A stretch of 44,506 nucleotides of DNA from assembly GCA_023853785.1 (NCBI GenBank), contig JAJIRX010000329.1, positions 1-44,506 on the forward strand. Direction: 5' to 3'. Source of the stretch: Psilocybe azurescens. Taxonomy: Eukaryota; Basidiomycota; Agaricomycetes; Agaricales; Agrocybaceae. Positions 21,031-31,262 of this stretch are shown here, piece after piece. Under the pieces are notes generated by a model. The model was given only the letters and a program-made list of their open reading frames with translations. It was not told where the DNA came from and did not search any database. The position numbers and the translations under genes are program-made. Positions within the stretch are counted from its first letter, which is position 1. Each line of letters starts with the position of its first letter.

Positions 21031-22640
21031 CGACTTGTTTAGCCTCTCCTCTTGATTCAGATTTGGAGAGGGGTCGTTATCCAGCGCTTATGTATATTGA
21101 GGGGGCAAAGTGGAGCTCGATAAGCTCTGGGGAAGTCGCCGTGGGGTGCTGAGCAACTGAGAGGTGCGAGAGTTGTGTACACCTGAACCTCGCACTCCAA
21201 CCGCCGCGATTCCAACTCTGATTCTCATGCTCATCAGCGGCAGTGACAACCACTCTCGTTAAAATATGAGGTGAAGGGGAAGGAGAAGAAACATGGCCGA
21301 ATATGAACTGTCAGAATCGGAAGGGGTCTCTGCATACGGGTTTGAAACATGCAGTGTTCGTCGGTCGGGATTGGGGTTGGGCTGGTAGGCTGATCTTTGA
21401 GCGTCATCCTTGTGCATTGTTAGAAACAGACACAAGAATGAGGTAGTGTCCTGATATGGTACGATTCATTGTGTCTGTTGCTAGGAAAGGAGGTGGAAAG
21501 GAGAGCGAAAGAGAAATCGGCGTGGTCAAAATATTACATATATTACATAATGAATATAAATTGTATTCTCGTCTTGGGTAAGTACGAGTGTAGATTAGAT
21601 TGACGTCCTTGATAAGCCATTTTATCCCAATGATTTCTCTAATGATAGCCAAATACCATCGACAGCGGTGTGTAATGATTTAGCACAGTGCCCTAATGGT
21701 TTCCTTATGATTTCGCTAATGATATCAGGCTAGCAAATAATGATCTGGCGCTCTTCCTTATTCTATATAGATAATGATTTCAAATCAATGCGATCCATAA
21801 GGTTCGCGTTATACAAGTAATGAAATCGCCCGGTAAGTTATCATAGCACTTACCGGTGGGCAATGATATCAGGTGGTCGCTACTAGTGAGTAGTAGAGGT
21901 GAAGATCAGCGGGATGAGATATGTTTCCTTGTGAACGTGATTCGGCAATACATAGCAGCTGGATTGAGCAAGCAGTGATGCTCCGGCCTTGGAATGGCGC
22001 AGACAAGGAGCTGCTCCGCATAGGCATAGTCAACCGCTTTTTCTTATATTAATTCCCCTTCACCTGGTGGAACGGAAGATGCGATTACGATTACGGGTAT
22101 GCCCGGGAGGATGCAGATAGATACAGGCGTTGTTGAGTATTCCTTCCTGTCCTTTCCTTCTCTTCCATTCTTTTTTTCAGGGGATTTCTTTCGTTATGTT
22201 TTTCTCGTTTGCTTGCTTTTATTCGTTCTTTACCTTTGTTTTTTTTCTTTCGTCGGAAACTTGTACACGGGAAGGTAGAGCTGTATTTGTGTTGTATCAA
22301 TAAAGCTACCCCTTGTGCTTCGCTTCATTTTTTTTTGCCATGCATACTGATCGGCATGCGAGAAGCGCATTATAAATATTCTTGATTCTTCTTTATTCTG
22401 TGTCGAGGGATCATAAATCCTTCACAGCCTGATGAGATGCCGTATCCTCAACTGTGTCTGAGCCAAATTTAAAGAAATTTGCTTTCATAGTTGGATAATG
22501 TATCCGACCTCAGAGAACATCTGTTTTCGGTTATTTTCCAACTTCCTGTCGCTCTTTCCAGCCACAACCATCGTCTTCAGTTTCCTTCTTTCCTCGTATT
22601 TTGCCCTCTCTGTCCTCCAGTAAATCTCTACCCGTCATTA
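21031..22640. other. Gene-poor spacer with TAATGAT-rich stretch
   Basis: At least nine TAATGAT/CAATGAT-like words lie between about 21600 and 21875. 22140-22260 and 22530-22620 are pyrimidine-rich on the + strand. No gene is recognised. Confidence 0.4.
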
Positions 22641-22650
22641 TTGTAACCAG

Positions 22651-22836
22651 ATGACGGACCCCGAATGGGCCCTTAACTGGACTGCACAACGAGTGCCTGG
22701 CGCTAGCGCTGCTGGTAAGGTAAAGTATTCTAAGCATGGTTTCTTTTTGAACCTTATTCACTTTGGACTAGAATCCACTATCATGATTCTCCCTTTTTAT
22801 ACCCCTCTAAAAGTGTCATTATACCGTATACGCTAA
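22651..22836 (+). CDS. Hypothetical short ORF, doubtful
   Basis: The ATG at 22651 follows a CT-rich leader typical of fungal promoters. The first codons (MTDPEWALNWTAQRVPGAS) are followed by a GTAAGG donor-like site, and an AG acceptor occurs near 22770. No homology is recognised, and the coding signal is weak beyond the first exon. Confidence 0.2.
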   Translation: MTDPEWALNWTAQRVPGASAAGKVKYSKHGFFLNLIHFGLESTIMILPFYTPLKVSLYRIR

Positions 22837-23057
22837 CTTTGACATTACTACTGTACTATCAGTCCAATTCAGTCCAATATATCCCCCAGTTCACGTATCC
22901 CCAAAATTAAGCCCTCAATAAACTCCCCAAGCCCATAACCGTCCTTCGAGGCCCTCTTTTGAACTCCAGTCAGCAATCCGCACCTTAAATCGGAGGAACT
23001 AACATCCTTGGACTACAACAATTCAAATATAATCAGAATTTTCGGCCAGGCTAGAAT

Positions 23058-23554
23058 TTAAAAGAAAACAGACCTTTCACTCAGTAGCTTCCTTTTCCGA
23101 AGCTGAGCCATGACCTTCATCGTATCCGGCCTTGGGGCACGAGCGGCAAGAAATGGCAAACTAGGGCGAAACGCGGGAAGAACGTCAGCGACGTTTGCTG
23201 GTGCAGATCCACGCAGCATACTTCTCGCACAACCCCCATCGTTGTCAGCTGTCACAACCCCGATATATTCTGACCCAGCTATCTGCAGCTTCAGTTAGCA
23301 CCATTTGAATCGCACTACAGTATACTCACGTTGTATTGGCAGGTACCTGCACTGTCACTCCCTTCTGCATCGTTGTAGACGCACTTGATGTATCCAATGC
23401 CGTTGCTGGAACTTGCAATCATGTTGCCAGCAACATCTGTTGTCGGGCAGGTATAGGCGCAGCTGGGAACTGAAGACGGTTGGGCTGGGGATGGAACCGC
23501 CTGAGTGAGGAGCGCTGCAAGGAGGACGATACACACCGTAAAAATCGTAGTCAT
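23058..23554 (-). CDS. Small secreted cysteine-containing protein
   Basis: Two exons (23554-23330 and 23282-23058) joined by a 47-nt GTGAGT..GCAG intron give about 149 residues in a continuous frame. The N-terminus MTTIFTVCIVLLAALLTQAV is a clear signal peptide. Four Cys follow in the mature part of exon 1 (CAYTCP, IKCVY, GTCQY) and one in exon 2 (GGCARS). Asn-Gly-Ile-Gly-Tyr-Ile and CVYND..GTCQY recall short secreted proteins common in agaricomycetes, but I cannot name a family. The C-terminal half has several basic clusters (RKRK near the end). The start is favoured by the CCACCACC leader before ATG. It is probably extracellular; a role in interaction with substrate or host is only a guess. 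Confidence 0.65.
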
Positions 23555-23908
23555 GGTGGTGGAGAGAAGAAATGAATACAGTCGTCAAATCCTTTTCCCA
23601 GACCTGTCCCCCACTGACAGTTAAGGCACAGGGTCGGCGAAAAGTGAGACGAAGGTGATCTTTATCTTATCACAAGCCATCCATTTCGGCAAAGGGCTGC
23701 TCAATTCTAACTTGGTCAGATCAGGTCGCCAGGTCGCCAGGTCGTTTCCCAATATAGTTGGCAATTTTTGTAGTCCGACTGATGGCCACTCGCCCTATGT
23801 CAAACGATTACGCCATGCCCCCGCTTTGACACCGTTTCGCGGGGCTCCTGCACGGACCGTATTCTGTAGATAATCCGATAATAATCATAATAATCTTGTA
23901 TTCCTCCC

Positions 23909-24107
23909 AAATCTCAGTAATGTCAGCACATCTTTGCACGAAATCTTTTTCCTCGTCTCAGTGCAATTACAGCAACAGGCCCTACTTGCTAAAAGAAATG
24001 CTATTACTGATTTCGAGGATATTAGCGCCATTGCTGACGACGTTGAGGATGATGATGATCTCGACGCCGTTATGCATGTAACAGACAAGTCTGTTACATG
24101 CTTTTGA
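23909..24107 (+). pseudogene. Coding-like remnant inside the inverted-repeat element
   Basis: One frame without a start codon reads through to TGA at 24105-24107. It includes QLQQQALLAKRNAITDFEDI and an acidic tail (ADDVEDDDDLDAVM). It may be the C-terminal end of the parent transposase, but no catalytic motif is present to show it. Confidence 0.35.
24074..24101. repeat. 28-nt near-perfect palindrome
   Basis: GCATGTAACAGAC and its reverse complement are separated by AA. The palindrome sits at the end of the coding-like remnant, between the interior and the right arm of the element. Confidence 0.6.
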
Positions 24108-24323
24108 GGTTTAGCAAAGGAGCGTAGCGAAGGACGCTGTAATTAGACTCTAGAGTGTCAGTGGTGGTCCGGGGCAAGTACACAAACAGTGACAAGTCTG
24201 GCAGTATTCGTTTGACAGATGGCGAGCGGCCATCAGTCGGACTATGTAAATTGCCCAACTAAATTAGGAAACGACCTGGCGACCTGGCGACCTGATCTGA
24301 CCGAGTTAGAATTGAGCAGCCCT

Positions 24324-25008
24324 CCAAATGAATGCCGAGACTTTTTCAAAATGCATGATCATGACGCGCTTGACGGGGTTAGGGAGTGACCATGGGTTAT
24401 CCAGCCGTACCCGAATGAAATTTTTGTTTTGTGCGCTTTCCTAGAACTCTATCTCACTGCCACTCAGGACGTACGAACTGAGCTACGCTCTTCTCTCCGA
24501 TGCCCACTCCCACAGCGCTTACGCTAGCCATCACATACCACCACATGCAGGAACTTAGAATGGTCCTAAGTAAGAGAGGAGAAACTGGCCCGCGCCGATG
24601 GTACACATGAGGACTGAGGCCTGCAATTTCGATGTCCTGAGGCTCCTGTCCATTTCTTTACCCTCAGGACCCTCACCGTAGATGCCCATGCAGCTCTTCC
24701 AGCTTTGGAGATAGTAACAGCACGTCCATCACCAATCTCTCTTGGTAGTAGTTACAGCATACCATTATCCTGAGCGCTGAGCATTGAACATCAAGCTTAG
24801 GCAGCACAAGCAGGAACAGCGGGACTGAGTGATACTTTAGACGATCGACTATCTGACTCACCGATTACCGATCTGGCACATTGACCACGAGCTTATCTGT
24901 ACCCAGGCTCTCTTTTCATATTCAACGTACTTGCTACTTGCATCGATTCGCCCCTTTCACCATTTCCGTTCACCGCACGCCGTCCCTGTTTAGCGATTTC
25001 ACTACAAC
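24324..25008. other. Spacer and probable 5' leader
   Basis: No gene is recognised in 24324-24890. The CT-rich tract 24900-25008 ending CACTACAACATG looks like a promoter and leader for the ORF at 25009. Confidence 0.35.
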
Positions 25009-25429
25009 ATGACGCTGGGAGTTCTATTCACATCTCAAGATGAGTGGTTCTATAACTACAATCGCCGCCGCTTCGCCTCTTCTTACCCTTTACAGTCTTC
25101 ACAATCTGGAGAGTACGTCTATGGTCTAGTATTGGTCAAGTTGGAGCAAACGGGGTGGAGCTGGAGCGACTGCGGGTTAAAACCAAGTTCTCCGAGTACG
25201 GTGGTCGTCGGTCCTAGCCTGGATGTTGAAGCTTCTCCTGGTACGTATCGTTTTTCGTATCAAAATTTTTATTTTTATTTTTAGTCGGGACTACAACGAC
25301 ATCTGATCCCTTTGTATTCTTCATGGCGTTCCGTCGGTCTGTTTTTGTTCTTCTTGCCGTTACGAGATCCCCTTCTTTTGTCTTTCGCCCCTCCTTTGTC
25401 ATCGGCCATTTCAGTAATCTTTTTTAAAC
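25009..25429 (+). CDS. Hypothetical two-exon protein
   Basis: Exon 1 starts MTLGVLFTSQDEWFYNYNRR after a fungal-type leader. A GTACGT..TTTTAG intron (about 25241-25283) joins EASP to VGTTTTSDPF, and the frame closes at TAA near 25429, giving about 125 residues. The 3' part is Phe/Val/Ser rich and may not be coding. The opposite strand over 25281-25540 also reads open (CPICLKK and a Lys/Arg-rich tail), so the strand is uncertain. No family is recognised. Confidence 0.3.
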
Positions 25430-25840
25430 AAATCGGACAACCGTCGGTTGCCGTCCGATTCAGCTCTCTGCTCACTTGGTTGCGGTCTATGGTGACGATC
25501 AGTTGTCTTACCGCCTCATTCTTCAGCGAATGATATTTATTTCATTTTTATTTTTTATGTTTTGGCTCTCGGATCGGCCTTCTTGAATTCCCGTTATCGC
25601 TTCCCACTCGTCTGCGTTTTTATGCTCTAAGTATACACAGATAGGCTCCTTATATCTTTTTTTTTTCATGATTCAGTACGTGTTGTGTGATGCCGCTTCT
25701 TACGAATGCCAAATTCCAATTTGATGCTTTGTCAAAAAACAAAAATTCCAACATTATTGAAATGCACTATACAAAGACCTGATCTACTGCTGGTGAGCTC
25801 GTACGCTGTACAGTTCCCTGACGTGGTTGGTACTTCAATT
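25430..25840. other. T-rich spacer, no gene
   Basis: Poly-T and AT-rich sequence including a T10 run near 25660. Nothing is recognised. Confidence 0.4.
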
Positions 25841-26347
25841 TCAGACCGATTTATATCTCAGAAGTAGGTTATCCAAGCTTTCCGGGATTTTCAAACCTTC
25901 CTGAACATCGGAGCGGGCATTTATACGAGCGATCTAGGCCTACATTTGAAAGTAAAATATTGGGTGAATTGATTGAAGATAATGACATACCCGACATTGG
26001 AAAATTCGGTTGCAAAGTCAATTCTAAACCCACTTCCCGCCTGACCCTGCAGAGAAAAGATTACTTAAAAAATGAAATTTGTATCATGGGAATGCTTTGA
26101 TATCCGCCAAAGTAAATTTCTCTCCCATGATGAACGGTTTACTTTCAGCGGCCAGGTGGGACTCTAACACACTGTATAATTGGCGAGTCTCGTCGAGGTA
26201 GCCTGGGAAAGAAATACATGTTAGATACAAATCAATAGTGGATATATTCAAATGACTCACGTTTCTGTGGATACTTGACTTGTTCTGGAGCTACGTTAAA
26301 GTGAGGAGCAACATTGTTGAATTGATTGACCTGGCCTTGCATCGGTC
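25841..26347 (-). pseudogene. Glutathione S-transferase C-terminal domain, broken
   Basis: Reading the - strand, MQGQVNQFNN..FNVAPEQVKY, then YLDETRQLYSVLESHLA, GEKFTLADIKAFP and finally RINARSDVQEGLKIP are the ordered hallmarks of the all-helical C-terminal domain of fungal (Ure2p-like) GSTs. An intron 26260-26203 (58 nt, GTGAGT..CCCAG) joins QKR to YLDE exactly. The next donor after KAFP reads AT instead of GT, and the Trp expected before IARINARS is TAG, so the copy appears dead. The stop TGA is at 25843-25841. The N-terminal thioredoxin-fold domain is absent: transposase sequence abuts at about 26347. Confidence 0.7.
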
Positions 26348-26940
26348 TGATTCGAAATAGTGGAGGAGGTCCGGACGTTCTTGTTCATTTACGTGTGCAG
26401 CAAGAGCATTGAGGTCGCGAGGATAATTACGTTCTAGCAGATTTTTGTTGAAATATTGAGCAAAGGGGAAATCAAGCATGAAAAGGCTTACCACGAGTTC
26501 TAGCCAGGTGAACATGGCTCAGAACCTTTTCTTCGTTAGATGGCCCGCCATCTTCATCCTGTTTTGGGTCATTCTGTCTGTAAACAAGTTCCTGGAGGCA
26601 ATCAGCGGAGTGGAGGAGGTCGGTCAGGGGCAGCATTCCACTTGCTATGAAGTCGGCACAGGAGGCGGCTAATTTGTCAAGGCGTTGGTTCGTCATCAAC
26701 ATTTGACCAAGTGCTTGGTATCGACTGGAGTGCCCCAAAATCCTCAATATTGCGGCGGTAATGCATCAGGGAGTGTTGACGGGGAGTGAAATTATGGAAA
26801 CCCTGACTGTCCCACTGCCCAGTCATGCGATTACCAAATAAGGTACATTGGTGATCTCCGACGCATCACGTGTGACTGAAAATGGGAGACGGTGGGAGAG
26901 CTTGGACAGTTCTTTCGTCGTCGTCCTAGCCATCTGTCTG
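26348..26940 (-). pseudogene. Plavaka-like (CACTA-type) transposase C-terminal fragment
   Basis: The reverse strand contains, in order, RQHSLMHYRRNIEDFGA, SRYQALGQMLMTNQRLDKLA, DFIASGMLPL, EKVLSHVHLARTR and NYPRDLNALAAHVNEQERPD. These match the conserved C-terminal part of Plavaka-type transposases, which are abundant in agaricomycetes. This is recalled from family knowledge, not searched. Frame breaks separate the pieces, and the catalytic domain is missing. The fragment directly abuts the GST remnant, suggesting insertion and decay. Confidence 0.55.
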
Positions 26941-27467
26941 TAAAGCCGTTTGGGGCCTTTGGAGAGCTTCAGATAAGCTATTGACCGATCGAAATGATTC
27001 CTTCGGGAAAAGATAGCCGAAGGGTAAATGAGAGAGATGCAAAATATCCGTGAGACACGAATCTTTTGTGGGTGCGGAGGGCTTTGGCGGCAGGGAGGAG
27101 ATGACCCAGAATTTCGGGTCACGTGGTCTCCGATGGGTGAAGCCAACGACGCGAATGCGATGCGAGAGCGACGTGGAAGGAAAGCGGGCCGCCAAAGGCC
27201 TGAGCGCTTGGGAAAGCAAAGAGGAAATCCGAAACGGAGTCCAAGTGGCTGTACCGAAAGGAGTGAAGCTCTAACGGCACACTTGGAGCCGGTCGGATCC
27301 AAGAAGGAAACCAAGCAGAGCAGAACTCCTACTGCCTGCGTAGCGAATCACGCAAAAGGTTCAAGAAATGAATAATTTTACTAATATAAAGCTAATGGTA
27401 TGAGTAACGCGGGGAGAAATTTGTACAATAATGTGGTTTAGCAAAGGAAAGAATAAGGTACACATTA
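26941..27467. other. Spacer with ambiguous - strand ORF
   Basis: The - strand is open over 26823-27314 with an Arg/Ser/Pro-rich sequence but has no recognisable motif. It may be further transposase remnant upstream of the Plavaka-like pieces. The right edge of the DIRS-like element lies near 27440-27467. Confidence 0.35.
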
Positions 27468-29096
27468 TCAAGCTGCGTTTGCGACGGAAGTGAGAGGAAT
27501 GTTACATCTAATACGGAATTGATCTATAACTGAAGACAAAGTATCCATGTTGGAAAGCGAGTAGGAGGCAGCAGTGCTTAGAGGAATGATGTCTACCATG
27601 CGGCGCCAATAAAGAAGGAAGGCTAGCGAAGTCCAACCACCAGTGGCTGCCACGACCTGTCAAACATGAGGGTGAAAAAAGATAGGAAAAATAAAAAGAG
27701 AGGGTGCACCTCCGGAGGGACACCCGCAAGCAAGAGGGTGACAGTACCTCCAATACGAAAACAGTGACCAGAAACATGAGCAAGGTCCGCGTCGTCCCAG
27801 ATTTTGGAGACGAAGCCGAGGAAAGTATGTTTGAACATATGGGACCATCCGCCCGGAAGAGTTGCGATAAGCGAAGAGAGAATGTGAGGAGGTGGCATTG
27901 CTGTTGACGCACAGATGGTTACGTAGGGCTTCAACAGGACAGAGACCATCTCTCCGGGCTGTGACAATAACCTCGGCACCAACTTCATGAGTAGTTTTGG
28001 TCCAGGGAATGTGGAAACTGGCGGACAAAGGATTCCCCGTGACATCATAACAAAAAGAGACTGTGTCGGGAGCGGCGACAACATTACGAGAGCAAGAAAA
28101 TGAAGCAGATGACGCGACCGTAGTTTCTCCAAGACGACGGCATCCGAAAAATGTGACCAATGTGCATGCCCAGACAGCAGCATCGAAGGACTTGAGATGT
28201 CAATGCGACGCTTGAGCTCAAATAGATGCTCGAGGGATACAGGAGGACGAGGCGGACGTTTGAAATTGACACCAGCCTTGTTGGCCGCCATGCATGCCAG
28301 AGTAAGCCATTCATGATCGCCGTTCCAATGGGCCTGCTTGAGGATGTGCCAAGAACGAACACCAGACAGCCAGGAACGGATTGTATTGCCAGAGAATCGG
28401 CCAGAAGCCCACTTAACAAAAGCTGTGAGAGTAATGGTGGACGCTGGCATTTGTGCATCCCTCGCTGATGCCTTTCTCATCGCAGAATTCATTGAAGTGT
28501 TTGACGCCAGCAGCATATGTAGATCTGGTATTGGAAGAAAGGGAGTCCTCGACCAAGGCATATGCGTCATTGACGACGGAAGGAGGGTGGGTACATGCCA
28601 TCAGAGCTCGAGTCCGGAGATCGTATGGCGACGACCAAGAGGCAAGGCGAAGGGCCGCTGGGACAGAGGGACAGAAAGGGTTAGGAGAAAGACTGTGTGT
28701 AGAGTGGCTGCTATGACGGGGAAGAAGGGGATGAGACCGGGGGGAAGGCAGGACACTGGAGGAAATGAATGGGATGAGAGGCCTGTCTGAGGTAGGAGGG
28801 GTCTCTGTGCATGGAAGAGCAGGAGGATCGCAATATAAAGAGGAGTCAGGGGAAGTTAAGATAACAGAACTGTGCAATGGGGCATCATTATGAGCAGAAG
28901 AAGGAGAATCGAGAAGCGGGTGAAAGTCCTTGAAGATAATTTCGTAATAATAGGAGAAGGAGAACATCAGCGAAGTAACTTTTTGGCTTAAGAGAGACAA
29001 GAGAGCAAATGGGGGAAAGCAGGGGGGGGCGAGAAAGCGAGAAAAAACGGAAGATGAAGACCCGAGAGGGGGCCGTGTGGGAAAAGGAGAGCGCAT
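27468..29096 (-). pseudogene. DIRS tyrosine recombinase
   Basis: The N-terminal SAM-like part reads SNTRSTYAAGVKHFNEFCDE, then FVKWASGRFSGNTIRSWLSG. The catalytic part shows an Arg in TFFGCRRLGETTV, HIPWTKTTHEVG, the H-x-x-R box GHCFRIGGTVTLLLAGVPPE, and the probable nucleophile Tyr in AFLLYWRRM. A 53-nt intron (27709-27657, GTGCAC..GACAG) splits the box from the Tyr segment, joining PPE to VVAATGGW. One frameshift lies in the middle (near 28150). The enzyme would integrate circular cDNA by recombination. Confidence 0.7.
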
Positions 29097-29126
29097 GCAA
29101 ATAAGAAGAATGAAGAAAAGGGTTGT

Positions 29127-29854
29127 TTAGTGAAGACACGAGGTGCGGAGGGGAGGGAGGATGACTCGAACCCCACTCGTGTTGCACAAGCCGTCCCGAG
29201 GCCTTTCAAAATGGGAAAAACTGTCATTAAATATAAAAATTGGTCGAAGCTCGCATGGGAGCGTAAATTTAAAGTCAAGCTTAGATCCCGGAGGACCACA
29301 CTCTCTCGCGCGAGAGGGGATCGGCAGGGTTGTCTGAAGAAGCAACGTAAAGAAGTTCGGGGGTAACAAAGATAGAGGAGAGCACGGTATACGTGCGGCG
29401 GATGGAATAGTTGACATGAAAATTGGGACTGCGACCTTTGGCCACAGCGCCGATGGTGCCTTGGTTGTCAGAGTGCAGCAAGATACGAGTGTTTGAGATC
29501 CCCATTGCCTCAATGAGGTAGACTGCAAACTCCACGGCTAAAGTTTCAAGCCAACAAATATCCCTACCTGGTATCTTCCAGTTGGGAGGCGAGTTCAAAG
29601 GCAGCCCATTTGCCACCAATAACAACACCAATACCCCAGGAGGTGCTAGCGTCGACGAAGATGCCCAGGTCGACTGCAGGACCCCTGGGAATGAGTTTGA
29701 GGACAACACCGATCTCAGAGAGAGTCGTGGCCCACCATCGGGAGATCGGAGAGGACAGAGGGTGGAGGATAACGACGAATATACTCATCACCCTTGAAGG
29801 TGGTTGCGAAATTGGAGAGTGATGGGAGATGAGATCGACCGAGAGGATAGACAA
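29127..29854 (-). pseudogene. DIRS RNase H domain
   Basis: Acidic residues of RNase H are visible in order: FVDASTSWGIGVVIGG, WLETLAVEFAVYLIE, LLHSDNQGTIGA and ASSDNPADPLSR. The domain lies between RT and recombinase. It would degrade the RNA strand of the RNA-DNA hybrid. Two overlapping frames are needed, so it is broken. Confidence 0.7.
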
Positions 29855-31120
29855 AGAGATATAGCATAAAGAGCCGTGAATTTTTCAACGTCTCTGAGGA
29901 GACATCGGTGACCGCTGAAATTGGCGATGAATGATTGGATGCGAGATAAAAACTTGACGTGTTTATGCTCCGGGAGTGAAACTGTGCGTTTGGAAAGATC
30001 CCAGAGAAGACCGATGAAAGTGGTCATGGAAGAAAAGAAATGTTCGCCCTTCAAGGGATGCCAGAGGGTGCAGAGGCTATTGATATAACTCATCATAGCC
30101 TCCCAGTCATAATCATAACGGAAATCGCCGTCAATGAAGGGGCCATCGGGGCAAGGAATACGAAAAATGTTGAAGTCGTCTTCATATTTTAGAATAGGAA
30201 AGACACCGGATGCGATCCAGATGTCGACTAGGGCGTTCGCAATCATGCCAGAATTGCTACTGGCGCTAAGCGGCGCTGAATGGATGTGTATGATCAATGT
30301 AAAAGTCATTGGGATTGACACCTTGGACAACGAGCCAAGGCTTGTGGTCAGGAGTGACGGGACATGTACGATGAAATTTTTCGATATCGAGAGTGCAAGC
30401 TATGCGTTGCCTGGAGGAGCCGCAGCGATCTAAGAAGATGGTATAAGCAAGAGATAGTCAAGGAAAGGACAAAGCCCATAACATAGACATGGATGAAAGG
30501 AACGATGCCCATAGCAAGAGAGAAAGGCAAGAGCCCTGGCATCGAAATAAGAGGGACGGTGCCCTAAGCAATGTCAAGACATAAAGATGGCGGGAGTGCC
30601 CATTGAAAAACCGTCGCAAAATTGCAACCAGCCGGCCAAGGCAGACATGCACCAGAGCATGCGGTAAAAAGAAAAGGATGGGCCAGAGGGAAGGACTCAC
30701 GATATCCGCAACTCTAGAAGCACAGTCAAAACGAGTGGGTAAATCTGTCTTGTGGATGGACGAATTGACAGACGGCACATCCTTCGTCCCTTTGGACAAG
30801 TTGCGACAAATATCGCACTTTGTCGGATTCACCTGGGCCTTGCGGTTGTACGGCCACAATGAGAGGTGATGATTGGAAGGGACCTCTAAGGATACGTTCG
30901 ACCGTCGTTTTCGAGTATGGACCCGACATGCGGCCGGCCGTAACTTCGTCGTGCAAATATTGATTAACCTCATCGGGGTAATCAGCGGCAGGATGGGTGG
31001 TTGTCCATGATATGAGTCGAGTTCAGGGGGCATGGGACCAAGAGGAAAACCATAGTTCAAGTTATGCACAAGCAAAGGATAAGCAGAGGTAAGATCAAAT
31101 TTGGAGAGAAGGTCACGAAA
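29855..31120 (-). pseudogene. DIRS reverse transcriptase
   Basis: RT blocks on the - strand are GRMSGPYSKTTVERILRGPF, SPLIVAVQPQGPGE, NLSKGTKDVPSVNS, TRFDCASRVADIV and the active-site YEDD in FPILKYEDDFNIFRIP (near 30175-30190), preceded by NSGMIANALVDIWIASG. These are typical of fungal DIRS elements. Several frameshifts interrupt the domain. Confidence 0.75.
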
Positions 31121-31262
31121 AGCAGAAGGAGAATAAGGAGTAATGACTCTAGAAAAGACTTCAGGAAGGACGTGAATAGAAGGTGAGAATGAAGGTCGTG
31201 AAGCGATGACCGACGTAAAGTCGGGATAGAAGAGGCGGGGTGGTCTAGCAATAGACCAAAAA

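Larger units (their letters stand above)
23693..24323. mobile_element. 631-bp element with long terminal inverted repeats
   Basis: The arms 23693-23806 and 24208-24323 are inverted copies starting AGGGCTGCTCAATTCTAAC. They include a CAGGTCGC triple repeat and GTCCGACTGATGGCC. Arm identity is high but imperfect. The interior holds a short coding-like remnant and a 28-nt palindrome. The size and arms fit a non-autonomous DNA transposon. No clear target-site duplication is seen, so the superfamily is not assigned. Confidence 0.75.

Noticed and set aside
27028..27375. + strand ORF of 115 codons near the transposase remnant
   Set aside because: Arg/Gly-rich shadow without motifs; remnants on this segment are better explained on the - strand.
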